Of a DNA stretch of 64,000 nucleotides, positions 22,560-34,005 are shown in pieces. The stretch lies in NCBI GenBank assembly GCA_033297075.1, contig MU858134.1:1-64000 (forward strand), given 5' to 3'. The notes under the pieces are model-generated. The model was not told where the DNA came from. It did not search any database and saw only the letters and a list, made by a program, of their open reading frames with translations. This DNA comes from Rhypophila decipiens. Its lineage: Eukaryota > Ascomycota > Sordariomycetes > Sordariales > Naviculisporaceae. The translations under genes were made by a program, and so were the position numbers. Each line of letters opens with the position of its first letter. The first letter of the stretch is position 1.

Positions 22560-23558
22560 CGCGCTCAGCAGCTGGGGACTCGATTGTGAGTACTTTGGCG
22601 CATTACCACCACGGCCACGGGTTTGTCTTCTCCGGCCGTTGTTGAGATTAGGTTTCTTCTTGCTTGGCTTGTACTCGCCGTCGTCTTCGGGCGAGCCTTT
22701 TCTTTTTTGTGTAGTACCAGGCTGGTGTGCTTGTTCACCCTCTGACTCTGCCATCTCGACGTCGTGGCTTGGCCCTGTCGGAGGAGGTGGTGGGTACTGC
22801 GTCGCGGCCTTGATCTCTTCCTTGACGACCGGCTCGATGGTGTCGGGGCTTGCTAGCCGTCTGACGGGCAGGTCAAGAGTTGCGGTGTTGTTGCCAACTT
22901 CCATGTCGGATTGGCTGTTGGTGCTGGTGTAGCTCTCGAAGCTGAAGCCTCGCTGGGAGAAGCCGAGGTCGAGGTTGCTGCTCTCGTTCTCGTAGCAGTC
23001 TACTGGCTGTGAGTTGGGGCTGATGTCGCTGAGATTGACGCCCATGAACTGGACATCGTGTGTGGCCCAGTGAGGGTCGTAAGAGTTGGCTTGCTGGAAT
23101 TGCAAAGAAAGAGGGTCGGCCATGGGGCTGCCAAAGGGCTCGTAGTGCGAGTCGGTGTCTGTCGGCGGGCTGTGCATGTTGTCTGACGAAGACGACGGCC
23201 CAGGCGACGAGATGGGACTGGCAAACCTGACGTGGGACGGCGGCCGTGGCACGGGGGAAATCCCGACTGCGGAATTCATGTCGGCGCGGTTCGAGTTCAT
23301 TTTGGACGGGATATCAGCGTTAAAGTATGCCGTCTTTTGGTTGTCTTGGAGGTATCTCTGAACGAGGACCGGATCCTGAGAAGGATCCCACGGTCCAAGG
23401 TATAGCTCAGCCGTCGAGGGGCTTTGTAGGACCGGGCCGATGTAGCTCATGGACCCGTCGAGGTTGTCTTCTGTCGAGGGGAAAAGGCTGCTGGGAAAGA
23501 CTGGCGCCTCGGTAAAGTAGTAGGCAGTGCCAGGGAACGAAAAGTGGTTGTTGGCCAT
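21066..23558 (-). CDS. C2H2 zinc-finger protein, probable transcription factor
   Basis: An uninterrupted frame of 830 residues. The frame opens at a TTG, but the first ATG is at 23558 (MANNHF). The N-terminal 250 residues are Ser/Pro-rich and could be an activation region. A basic stretch near 285-318 (KRKGSPEDD, then KPSKKK and GRRRQTRGRG) is a likely nuclear signal. Fingers lie at about 383-404 (CPDC...H...H), 411-435 (C..GC..TFASKNEWKRH...H), about 442-527 (an interrupted CDEGQC ... FNRKDLYTQHVRRMH) and about 600-625 (CPAVEC...H...H). Poly-Thr, poly-Gly and poly-Gln runs come from triplet repeats. The C-terminus is strongly acidic. The middle fingers match the module in the gene at 30992-34005. 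DNA targets cannot be predicted. Confidence 0.85.
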
Positions 23559-25689
23559 GTTGATGATCAATAGTCAAAAGACGTGAATCAAGCAGGACAC
23601 ACCGAGGTGGTCCACGTTGGTCAATGCCTGGTGTTTAGTACTTGGGGAAAGAAAACAAAGGTCCTAAAAATGCCTTCCGAGTTCGCAGAGCGTCAGGCAA
23701 ACAGTGACAGGGGTCGAAATGCGAAAGGTGCGGAACCACGGCACTGCCTGGGACGGCACTAGGAGTGTGTGTATGGAAGGGTGTCTGGGATATGGTGGTC
23801 GGTGGTGAATCCCGAAGAGCTACGGAGTAGAGCCAGAATGAAGGCCTAGGGAAAACAACTCGGGGAGCTTGGGATTATATGAATGCAAGGTGGTAGCTAG
23901 CTCATCCTACTCCAATGGGTGTAGGAGCTCCAAGAAGGTGAGGTGGTGTAAATAAAAATGAGAGACTCAGACACCGACACCCATGACGTGCCGCGGTACC
24001 TACTGTGTATTCCATGCGGGAAAGAAGCCAGACGCGGTGGCTTCCTTTTCTCGCTAGTGACTTGGGACTGGAACAGCAAAGAGGCACACTCACTGACACC
24101 CAATTCATCTTTCCGCGAGAATGGGTGATCCCCAGGCCTTGACCCTTCTTGGAGCCCCACAATTCGCAGAGCCTCATGGGATGTACCAGCCCACGGTAAC
24201 TGGTACCGAGAGTACAAAACAAGGGGGGGCTGGTCGATGGCGGCCGGGGCTGAGGCCATTGGTCGCGACTGTCGACGAGCTAGACTCGGTTTGCTCGAGG
24301 GGCCTGTCTTCTGCACATGCACCCCTGGCTCATTTATGAAGAAGCCGTGCGAGAAACGACGACATGTGCACTGCCAGTCCGTCGACTTGTAACGGACAAT
24401 ACTGCTGCGCCTCAAGACTGCTGAAGAGCGCGAAAAGGGGTAAACGGAGGCCAAGTGTGGCAGAGGAGTGGCTTTCAGTCAATATTCCATTCAATAATTC
24501 CCTATGTGAGAGAAATAGCGTGCATTGCTTGAAGTCTAGCTGCTAACAAGACTGGTTAGCACAGAACGTCAGCCACAGATGGCAAAGGTATGGCAAAGGA
24601 AGATGCTCCTTCCACCACAAAGCACAGGACTGGGGGTACCGCTACACACAGCGGAGTTTAAACCATTGTGCTCTCGGACGACTGCTGGCGAGGCACCATG
24701 GGTGACCCTGAGGAATTTTCCACACATTTGTTGTGTTGTTGATCGTGGGACATGCCAGGAACCAGGACACAGCAGTTAGCGCGTGAAGTTGGTTCGCGAA
24801 CTACACTCGGTAATCGGTACCGTACCGATAAGGGGATACGGATACACCCGTCCTCCTGGGAAGGATCTGGATCCCCACAGCTAAGACAATTGATCGACCG
24901 TCAGCAAATGTGGACCCTAATAAGTGTCTTCTTGGCAAAGACCCTTGTCGCCCTTGGCACTCCTCTCGCCAACGAGCAACTCCGCTCATCGCTTCCCACG
25001 ACAAGAAGACTCGAAGACTCAGCCATTCACCGCGTTTGATATCCGGTGTTGCGGCTCTGCTCTGCTCAGGAAACCTTGCCGCGGTGGTCCATTAAATTGG
25101 ATGATACGACAAAAAGCCATCCACCGATATTCGACCCAAGAGATTTGACGAATATTTGCTCGCTGTCCGTGCCCGAGGACCTTTCAAGATATCCATGTCT
25201 ATATGTCCACGCCTAAGAATTGGGTATCCGTAGATCTTGATCTTGACGGGGACTTTTCGAATCCGGCACTTATTGGACCTGGTGTCTGTCCGGGCTGGGA
25301 GCTGAATGTGATGGACCATGACTGCTGGTCTTGCGGTCGGCGACGTTGACCGACTCCGGACACCATCACAGCATGATACTATCTATACTGGGCGAAACAA
25401 GCTCCTGTCGTTTCTGTACTCCGAGGAAACTTTCAAGAGATGCCTCAGGATCGTGTACTGTACTCTGTACCCCGCTCCTTGACTGATATCCGGTGGATAT
25501 GAATGTATAGAGTGTACATAGGTGTAGCGTGCGGGCATATTCTCCACCTTCTTGAACGGCGACGACAAAAAAGTGGCGGCGGCAGGGGTCCAGCCATCAG
25601 TTTTGCAGCAAGCTCAAAATAGTCACGCCGTACCTCACCCATCACTAGTAGCGGCAAGGCGTTTGTCAACGGGGGTCAATGACATGATG

Positions 25690-26021
25690 GCCTGGAGCGA
25701 CCCGCCTATTTCTACTGTGGCCCTGCCTAGGAATACTGTATCTAGCCGTTTTGGGATGTGACAGAGCCGGGCCACTTCGAAGTTCGAAGTCCTCTCTCAT
25801 TCTCGCTCCTAGCGATTTTACAGCCGACCTATGCACTACGCACTACGGTGGCTGCCGCTTCAGGCATTCTGCTGATTGAACGCAGTTTTGAACGGCTATT
25901 TTGGCCTACTCTTGGTGGTTCAATTGCGTTGTGTTGTGGCCTGGCTCTGTCACATCCCAAAACGGCTAGATACAGTATTCCTAGGCAGGGCCACAGTAGA
26001 AATAGGCGGGTCGGCCTGGAG
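25690..26021. mobile_element. Miniature inverted-repeat transposable element (MITE) with target duplication
   Basis: Two 78-base arms, 25698-25775 and 25936-26013, are inverted copies of each other with a single mismatch (G at 25769). They enclose a 160-base centre. The element is flanked by an identical 8-base direct repeat, GCCTGGAG, at 25690-25697 and 26014-26021. Arms, duplication and the lack of any coding capacity make it a non-autonomous DNA transposon of 316 bases. An 8-base duplication fits hAT-like elements; the long arms would also suit Mutator-like elements (usually 9-11 bases), and one extra matching base (25689/26013) keeps that open. Near-identical arms mean recent insertion. 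Its transposase source is not in this window. Confidence 0.9.
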
Positions 26022-27697
26022 ACCCGAGAAGAGTATCGTAACGGTCAAAGAACGAACAAAAGAAAACGAGATCTGTCTGGATCACCATCAAACAATCAGC
26101 CAGCCACCACGGAACAGTGCGAACACTGAACATTGCTGAGCATGGACCGTGGTAGCAAATGGCGTCTCATCCATCTGTTCCTGAGTTGCTGCGTCGGCCA
26201 GGTCGGGCACAGGCCATGCAGAAATGTTGCCGTGTCGCAGTGAGCATATCACGATATCCTATCCAAACACGGCATGAGGTCAAGGTCGTGAGGTCGCAAT
26301 CATCGGCTCCCTCTCAGCTGCGCGTGGGTTGCATGTGCTCGCAATTGTTCGGCATGCGCTGGACAAGACGCAAATTTTGTGAGAATGCCATTGCGCAAAA
26401 TCTCTCTTCAGCAGAATTCTATGGTGGTATTCCGCATAGTACCGTACCATGACAACTTCTCGTGCATGATTCGGTAACAAGTGAGGACGGGTGCAGCTTG
26501 CTGCAGGTTGAAGTGATGTGGGGCCATCTACGCCCGGCTACAGTGAAGCGCGGGAACATCGACCACCGTCACTGGCAGAACCAGAGGGGAGGGAGGTCCT
26601 TCGAATCATGCCATTCCTGAAGAGATACAAAGACGAAATGAGGCCTTATTGGGCACCAGACCGTCTTCTCGGCGCGACACCCTGAACGAGCGGTACTTGC
26701 TGCTGCTGTCCATGGCATTGGGCACGGCGTGTGTTGTTGACCTTGGGGAGGGAATGTAGATCGTAGTGTTGCTGCGCGTACCCGTCGGCAAAGCTTGAAC
26801 TACGCCCTGGTTCAATGGAAGGACCAGATAAGGTCAAGAAAAGGTCAGGTCTGGAAGCTGCTGTGGATAGCATCAAACGCAGGATCAAGCGCCGTGCTTC
26901 CGATGCATCCTCGACGATTTGTAATTTCTCCTTGCAGGTTCTCTGATTCGTGAATAATGGTCCGTATTTTACTCTTCAGCCCCAGCAATGATGAGGATAT
27001 GATGGATGGCGGATAGAGTCGTTCTTGGCAAGGTACGAAGTTACCTTGGGGTAAAAGAGACGAGATTTTCTTCTTGGACCCAACCCGCCTCTGGGTCGCA
27101 GGACGGTGTCCTAATCCCATGTGGTTCTTTTCTTGCTTCAAAAGTCGCAGCGCCAGAGAACTAGGGCCAATTGTCCGCCGACCGCGCACATGGTTTCCAG
27201 AAGCTGAAGATAACTCATTTCTCACTACCGACGCGGTAACAAACGGCGGCTATTTGGGTATATCGTCAGCTGCGGACCCGGCGTTAGTGAGGTGCTGCCA
27301 CTTTTAGGGTCCATCGTTCCGCCAGTTTGGAAACACGATGGCCGACTGTGGACAGCAAGCCCTTAGACCGCCATGGGGAACCCATGGCCGTGTTTCTGAC
27401 CTAGCAGTGCCTAACTAGCAGCTGCCCTCGGTATTCGAAATGATCGTCAAGCCCAAGACTAGCTTGCTGAAAACAGAAAGACGCCCCACGAGTGAGAATA
27501 GCCGCCTGTTTCGATACGTATTCTAGAACAGTCAACCAAAACGACGACTCTTATCGGTCTGACAAGAAGCTGCAAGTCATCGGTATCTCGAATAGGTTTC
27601 GGCACTCCATGTAAGTCATGATCGGTATCCGAAAACTGACAAGTGAGGAGCAAAGCAGCGTCATGTGTGATGTGCGATGCTGCCATGTTGCGAGACG

Positions 27698-27756
27698 GTG
27701 ACTGCGCAATCGTCTTCTAGCGTATAACTACACTAGAACCGGTTTTGCGCAGTCAC
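27698..27756. repeat. Strong hairpin in non-coding DNA
   Basis: GTGACTGCGCAA at 27698-27709 pairs perfectly with TTGCGCAGTCAC at 27745-27756. Inside, TTCTAG pairs with CTAGAA across a 12-base loop, with a small internal loop between the stems. No T-run follows, so a terminator role is not suggested. It could be a remnant of a short inverted-repeat element or a structured transcript. Confidence 0.65.
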
Positions 27757-30700
27757 GGGATGTACGTACCTGCTTGGTCGGCTTCACTTGGTCCCGTCTG
27801 CACTGCGATGATAGCTTCGTCTGACAGAAAAGATGATGTTGCGTCGCATCTCATCACAGTGGCAGCGAGTCTCCAGTTTTCCCTCTTCCTTCTTTGCTTC
27901 CATTGGTTTTCCTGTTTGGTCGTCCGTCGATATGAAATGTCGAACAGAATTGCCCGTTCAATTCGGTGTGCATCTGATGAACTGATTAGGTTGAAACTTT
28001 CCGCGGCCTACCTGGACGCTGCTGATGAATCTGGGAAGTGGAAATCTGCCTGCTGGGGACTGGTCGCCCGGTAAGGCGGCGGTCCACAGTGGTCCGCTCA
28101 TTTTAGCGTGGTTGCCTTATTTTGACGTGGCCGGGACTCCACTCTCTCATAATTGCACCCCCCATTCCCGGTGTAAGCCACTAATTTAGCAGCACTTACA
28201 CCAGTCGTATGTACGTACGAATACAGACTTCTTGTAATGATACGCAGCTTTACACACTCGCTGTATCTCAACCACGATCCACCCCATTTTTCATGACCGA
28301 TAATGTCTGGCTTCCGAGCGGATTTCTGAACTAGCTCTACCCAGTCACCGAAGCCACCGTTAGGTGAACGGTTATCTGCCTCGTCCCGCTGCCGAAACCC
28401 CGCCGCCACCGATCGACTCTCCCCCCACGGAAGGTCTAAGTCAGTTGTTGCCGATGATAGATGCGTGTGGCCTACGAGATGAGCCAGGCGTCATACGTCT
28501 TCCAAGCACCAATCTACTAGACAATGGGGCAGATAGCTGTACTCCTTGGACGTACCTGAACAAGCCCCTGAACTGGAGAGCATCACACTGCGACGGTGAC
28601 CTACGCGGCAGGGTATTGGAAACAATATCGCACGCACCGGGGATGGTAGACACTGATATTGACGGGTAACTTGGTGCATAGAGTGCCTTAATATGGGGGC
28701 AATTATTCTTAACTAGATTCAATATCAAGAACTCAGATCAGGACTCGAGCTTCTACTATCACGAGAGCTCTGGGCTGGGCCACCAAAGAAAATAACCTCA
28801 AGATTCCCAAGTCCTCCATTTCGGAATAATTCCGCCCCTTCAAGTCATTCTCCCGTACAGATCAATTGTCCTCCCTCTGCCGTCCGTCTTTATTTGATCA
28901 AAGATACTGCACAGCTAGCCACCTACTGTTCGTTAAGGAGGTCTCAGGTAGCATTCGTCTCAGCCCATGGGGTCTTTTTAATCTCAAAGCTATAAGCTCT
29001 CCATCCATCGGGATCCGTACTTCAAGATCCCAGCCCCCAGCCTCCTCTTCTGTTTGGTTTCATTTCACTACTATGGTGCTGCTCCGTTTGCTAAACAATA
29101 CTGAACCTCATATCCAAGCTCTAGACTCTTGTGATTTCTAGACGGAGATGGAGGGTTTCATTTGGAACTTCCAGTGATCAACCACTGGCATACTGCAGTG
29201 TACCATGCAATTCACTTGGATTCAAGGCATGGGGCGGTTTCATAATAATAACAGTGAGGAAAAATCTCCCTAGTCAGCCAGCCAGCCATCAAACTCGCCT
29301 CAAACCTTGAAAAGCAATACCACATGGCCCACTGCAAATTTCGAAAGATGAATACACATCTAGTAAATGGAAATTCATTGTCACCACACAGAACACATAG
29401 CATGCAGAGCATCCAATACATCCATAGAACCAGAGCACATCCATCACACATAGCACACATTGGCGAATAGGCAAAGCATGTCTGAGAAAGGCATTCATCT
29501 CCCTAGCTCAAGACAGAGTGGCGAGAATAAAAGATTGAAATCAGAGAAGAAAAAAAGAACAAGTGACAGGTCCCCCCTTGCATATACAGATATACAATGA
29601 CAAAAGGCAAGTAAAGCAAAAATGAAAAAAGAAATGTAACGAAAACACCCTACCACCATGGAACTATACCAGTAGTATACGCCACTTCGCGATAGGTAGG
29701 TAGGTAAATAGACCTTCGAGAGTAATGTACAATACTACCTACCTTACCTGGGGAGCCGTCTGGTGGTTCGTGATACCGTAGTCCAGTCCTCCTTAAAGGG
29801 TACGTACGCAACAAGTGTCAAAACAAATTATCAACAGTTCAAAACACAGAAATAGAAGAAGAAAATAGCTTGTTCTCCATCTCCAACACCCGACCGCTCA
29901 AGGATGATGATCATCCCGTAGAATGGGCTTAACCAACATATCATTTCGCCTCTAGAAACAACAGCTAGGAAGTAAACTCAAAAGCCCCTACACACATTCT
30001 CAGCTTCCACTATATTGCGCGGCACCTAATTACCTAGGATACCTCGGGTATCTACTGTAATAAATCTTTTTTCCTCGTCTCGCTTCAACTCGTTCGTCTC
30101 TCCCATTTTGTTGCTGTCCAGTATGGTTCAAGACTTCGTGTTGTTACTCCTCCCTATGGTGGTGTATCCTTCAAAGTTGCCCGTGAGAAAGGGTCGGTCC
30201 ACCGACCGACTCAATGTCCTTAGAACCCGTTCCACAATTCAGAGACGCCAGTGCATACCATAATCGTAGACGTCCCTACCTAAATACCTCATGGTATCGT
30301 GACGTGGGGGGACACTCTCCCTCAGATCAGAAACCTAAAATGAAAAGGTTTAAACAGATCAACATCCGATCTAGAGACTTGAGTAGAAAACTATTTATGC
30401 CGTACTACATATACAAGCACCCATGCACCCACGGTGGTTACTGCGAAGCAGGTACTTACCTAGGGAGATGATGTGGTGATGGGGTGGGATGTGTGACCGG
30501 TAGGCCTCCGTAACACTCCATGTACAGTAAAGGAAGCACAGGATGCACGATGAGCTTTGTTACCTACCTAGTTAGCTTCTCTACTGCCTCAGACATACTT
30601 GCCCATCAGGTTTGATTTTTGTTGAGTCAGAGTGATTAATAATCAGTGTCACGCCCAAAAAATCCCCTCATGGTGTGTAATTTGCCGGTCCGGATTCTAT

Positions 30701-30991
30701 TCACCGGAAAGAAGCCCAAACAGACAGAAAAACAAGGTGAGCTAGCTAACATATTATATTCATGTTGAACCAACGCAGCGAGTCCATCTATAGTACCGAA
30801 CCGTCCTTTGCGCCGATATCCAAAAGCAGGCAAAGGAGATGGACCAGAAACCAAAATAGCCAGCAAGTAGACAGTCCCAATCACGTAAAATCCAATTCAA
30901 GCCGGACTCCGGGTATCACATCGATCATCATCCAACCGTAACAAAAAAGAATTAGTCCAAGTAGCCAAGAAGACGGTATCACAGCCCGTCG

Positions 30992-33900
30992 TCATGCCAT
31001 CGCAGTAGCGTTCTCCGTAATCTTGTGCGCTGCAGTTCCGCAGTCTGAGCACCGATCATGTCTGCAATCCATACAGACAGTGTAAGTCGTCGGGCTCCAC
31101 TCGCTGTTACAGTCGCACTAGAAGAGTAAACATGTCAGCAAGTCACCCTTCGATTGCCGTAGCCAGGGTCAAAGGAACATACGCAAGACCAAAACACCTC
31201 TCCATCTTCAGCCCTAAATTTCTTCCTCCGGTAATTCGATGCTCCATCGTCACTGCGGCTCCGGCGCCGCTTTCTCGATTGATCAGGTGACATCACTCGA
31301 CCCCGACTTGCCTGAGGCCGGGCAGGTTGCAAAAGTTCAAACGTCTCACACGATTCTGACTCGACATCCTTCCACTCCGAGATATCGGCCTTCACCTTGC
31401 CATTTTTTCCGTTGAAATGGTCGTCAATGTGATTGAACCTCTCCGTCCACGCCAGCCCGTTCCGGCCCTCAAGCTCGACGACCGCCTTGCAGAAACCACA
31501 CCAAAACCGCGTCTCACAGTTGCGTCCGACACGGCAGGTAGTCCATCTCGCCTCGATGGCCTTTTGGTCAAGACCGTGGTCCTTCTCCAGATGATTCGTG
31601 AAGGTCTCTCTTCGATGGCAAACCTTGCCGCAGAGGCCATCAACCGAGTCCTTGGCTTTCTCATTGCACCTCCAGCATTCGAGCTGGAAATGCTGGCTGT
31701 TCTCGTGGCGCTTCCAGTCATTCTTGCTTCCAAACCGCTTATCGCACCCTTCATACGTGCACGCATAGGGCTTATCATGGCGCTTCTGATGCTTTCTGTA
31801 GTCCAAGTCAGCACATTTCTGCCGTTCGAGTATGGAAGACGCGGCATACCTGAGTTCGCAAGCTCGAGAAAAACTCTTGGTACACGCATCACAAGAATGT
31901 CGCCCACTAACAACACTTGTCTGCGACTCAGAGCTGGTACTCTCCTTGTTCTGATCTTTGAACTCGGCTTCCTTGACCATGCGATATCCAAGCTGCTGCA
32001 AGATACTGTCCAGGACTTGCTTCTTCACCAAGTCCTCGACCAGCGCACTCGCATCCATCTCGTCGAGGTTCATGCTTTCCGGACTGCCTGTGGTGGGGCG
32101 CGTATCCGAGTTGGGTGCTTCAGGTTCAGCCTTTGGTAGGCCATCATGCTCAGAGCTTGCTTGTGGGGACGGCGATAGTTCCGCGCGGTCCGAGGCTCCC
32201 GAGTTCTCCGAGTCGGTGTCATAGGAATCTTCCTGGTCAGCAGCGGCATCCTGGTCAAAATCCTCCATCACTTGATGTGAACTTCCTGGTAAGCCGTGCT
32301 CGTCTGTCTGACGTCCTGATTCTCGTTCAATCTGGCCGAGTGTGGCCTGTCCTTCTGGTTCCAGTTCGAGTATCTGGCTCGGGATGTTCTTGGGGACTGA
32401 CTGATCTCCGGGGAAGGACCCCCTTAAGCCCATGTGATTCAAGATGTCTGGGTTGATGCAAGGTTGTGCGGAGTCCATAGTCTGGCCCCGTGAAGCATTC
32501 ATGTCCGGCAAGCGCTGTCTCGTGTCCTCGTACGACGACATGGTATGTTCCAACTTCCCGACCAGGCCCATCCCATCAAATGGTATTTGGTCTGCGTACT
32601 GGCTTTCATCGACATCACCACCCAGAGTCGAACCATCGATCGAAGGAGGGCCATCTGAAAGTGGTACATGATTGCCCAGCTGAGTAGGTGCTGGCACGGC
32701 CGTCGAGTTCATTGCGTTGTTGAGGGCCAGGGTCTGACCCCAGTGCGACACGGTACCTGAGCTTGTATGCGTCTCGACTGTTGGCTGCGGAAGCGTTGTC
32801 TCTGACACAACGCTGAAGGGTTGGTTGACGGTCTCTTGGGGACTATTGAAGACGTTAGCTTTGACAAGCCAGACGAGCCGGGGAACATACGTAGCCTTGA
32901 ACTGCTCCAGGTCGATCTGTGATGTCTGGCCATGCACTCGAGACAAGTGCTGCTTGAAATTATCTGCTCTCGGCCAGTCCTTCTTTTTGTTCGCGCACTG
33001 GCCAAGGTGGCATCGATACTTGAGCCCGCCGATCTTGTGGACGGTTTGTTTATGGCGGGCGAGATCGTTGAGCGTGCTGAAGCCATCCCCGTTGCGCGGG
33101 CAGTTCTCTATATCACAACGGTGGGGTTTCGAATGGCGTTGTTCATGTTTTCTAGGACCCGTCGTAAGCAACTGCGGTAAGGCCTTAGTAAGGGGTATGG
33201 GAAGGGCATACTTGAGTTCGGATTTGGTCTTGACAGCCGCTTTGCAGAACGGGCAGACGAGTTCCGTCGTGTCCGAGTTAGCAGCAGCTCCATGCTGGCT
33301 CCATGGTTTCCTCTCGGTCCCGTTCTCACGGGGTGGGATGGCGTCTGGGCTCAGCCCCTGATGAAATTGGAAGTCGGAAACTCCTTGGATGAGGCTCTGG
33401 GTCTCGGCACATTGATCCATATCTCCGTAAACAGACGGTATTCCAACGCTCTGCCTGGGCATGCTCCCGTATGCCGAATCAGATATAATCGTAGCTGGGC
33501 CGATAGTATCGACCTCGGAAGGAGCCGTGGTATTACGATAGATATTGTATTCGGGGAGCTGTCCTAGGTTCAGCGGTAGGCCATGTTGCCTGCCTCCGAG
33601 AGGATCCCATGACGACTCTTCTTGAATAAACCTCGCAATTGGGTTTTCTGGCTGGTGATGGGTGGAATCCTGAACCATCATTTGGCGGGTTTGGAAGTTG
33701 CCAGTGGCTTGAAAGGCAGAATACGTTTCACGAGCGCTTGAACCGGATGGCGAGATGGACAGATAGGGCTCATATATCTGTGTGTTTATTTTCACTGGCC
33801 CGATAAGGCGGTCCATGCCGTTGAAGGACGGGGGAGATCTGGACGTGCGACCAGTTTGAGATGGATGGGCGGGCAAGTTGAAAGGCTAAGCACTAGTCAG

Positions 33901-34005
33901 ACCATGCCTGGAGTCCAAGTAGCTACTGGACATCTCGGAACAAAAGAGGCAACAAAGCCGTACCTGACGCTCATGGTGAGCATATTGCATAGAAGGCGGC
34001 GACAT
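30992..34005 (-). CDS. C2H2 zinc-finger protein with two copies of a finger module and a Cys-rich tail
   Basis: Six exons inferred, in transcript order: 34005-33964, 33885-33212, 33151-32891, 32842-31850, 31795-31183 and 31117-30992, joining to 902 residues. Introns are 78, 60, 48, 54 and 65 bases with GTACGG/GTATGY donors. The first exon gives ATG and MSPPSMQYAHHERQ and joins in frame. Finger block one (about 225-330) runs CPFC..SELKKHEQRH, then C..C..H..H, then C..C..HLSRVHG. Block two (about 650-790) repeats the order: CDAC..CELRKHQKRH, a SKNDWKRHENSQH finger, then C..C..HLEKDHG. The last exon adds CDC ... CMDC and CSDC, a probable zinc-binding tail. The central linker is acidic and Ser-rich. 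Probable nuclear DNA-binding regulator, related to the gene at 21066-23558; target unknown. Confidence 0.85.

Larger units (their letters stand above)
23559..30991. other. Gene-poor 7.4 kb interval between two zinc-finger genes
   Basis: No gene is supported on either strand. Frames are short, mostly begin at TTG or GTG and lack recognisable motifs (the best ATG frames are 24121-24339 and 26159-26452). The interval contains an inverted-repeat transposable element (25690-26021) and a strong hairpin (27698-27756). The left end should hold the promoter of the gene starting at 23558, the right end the 3' region of the gene ending at 30992. Confidence 0.5.

Noticed and set aside
25758..26129. 123-codon plus-strand frame across the MITE
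   Set aside because: Starts at GTG and runs through both inverted arms; an accident of the repeat.
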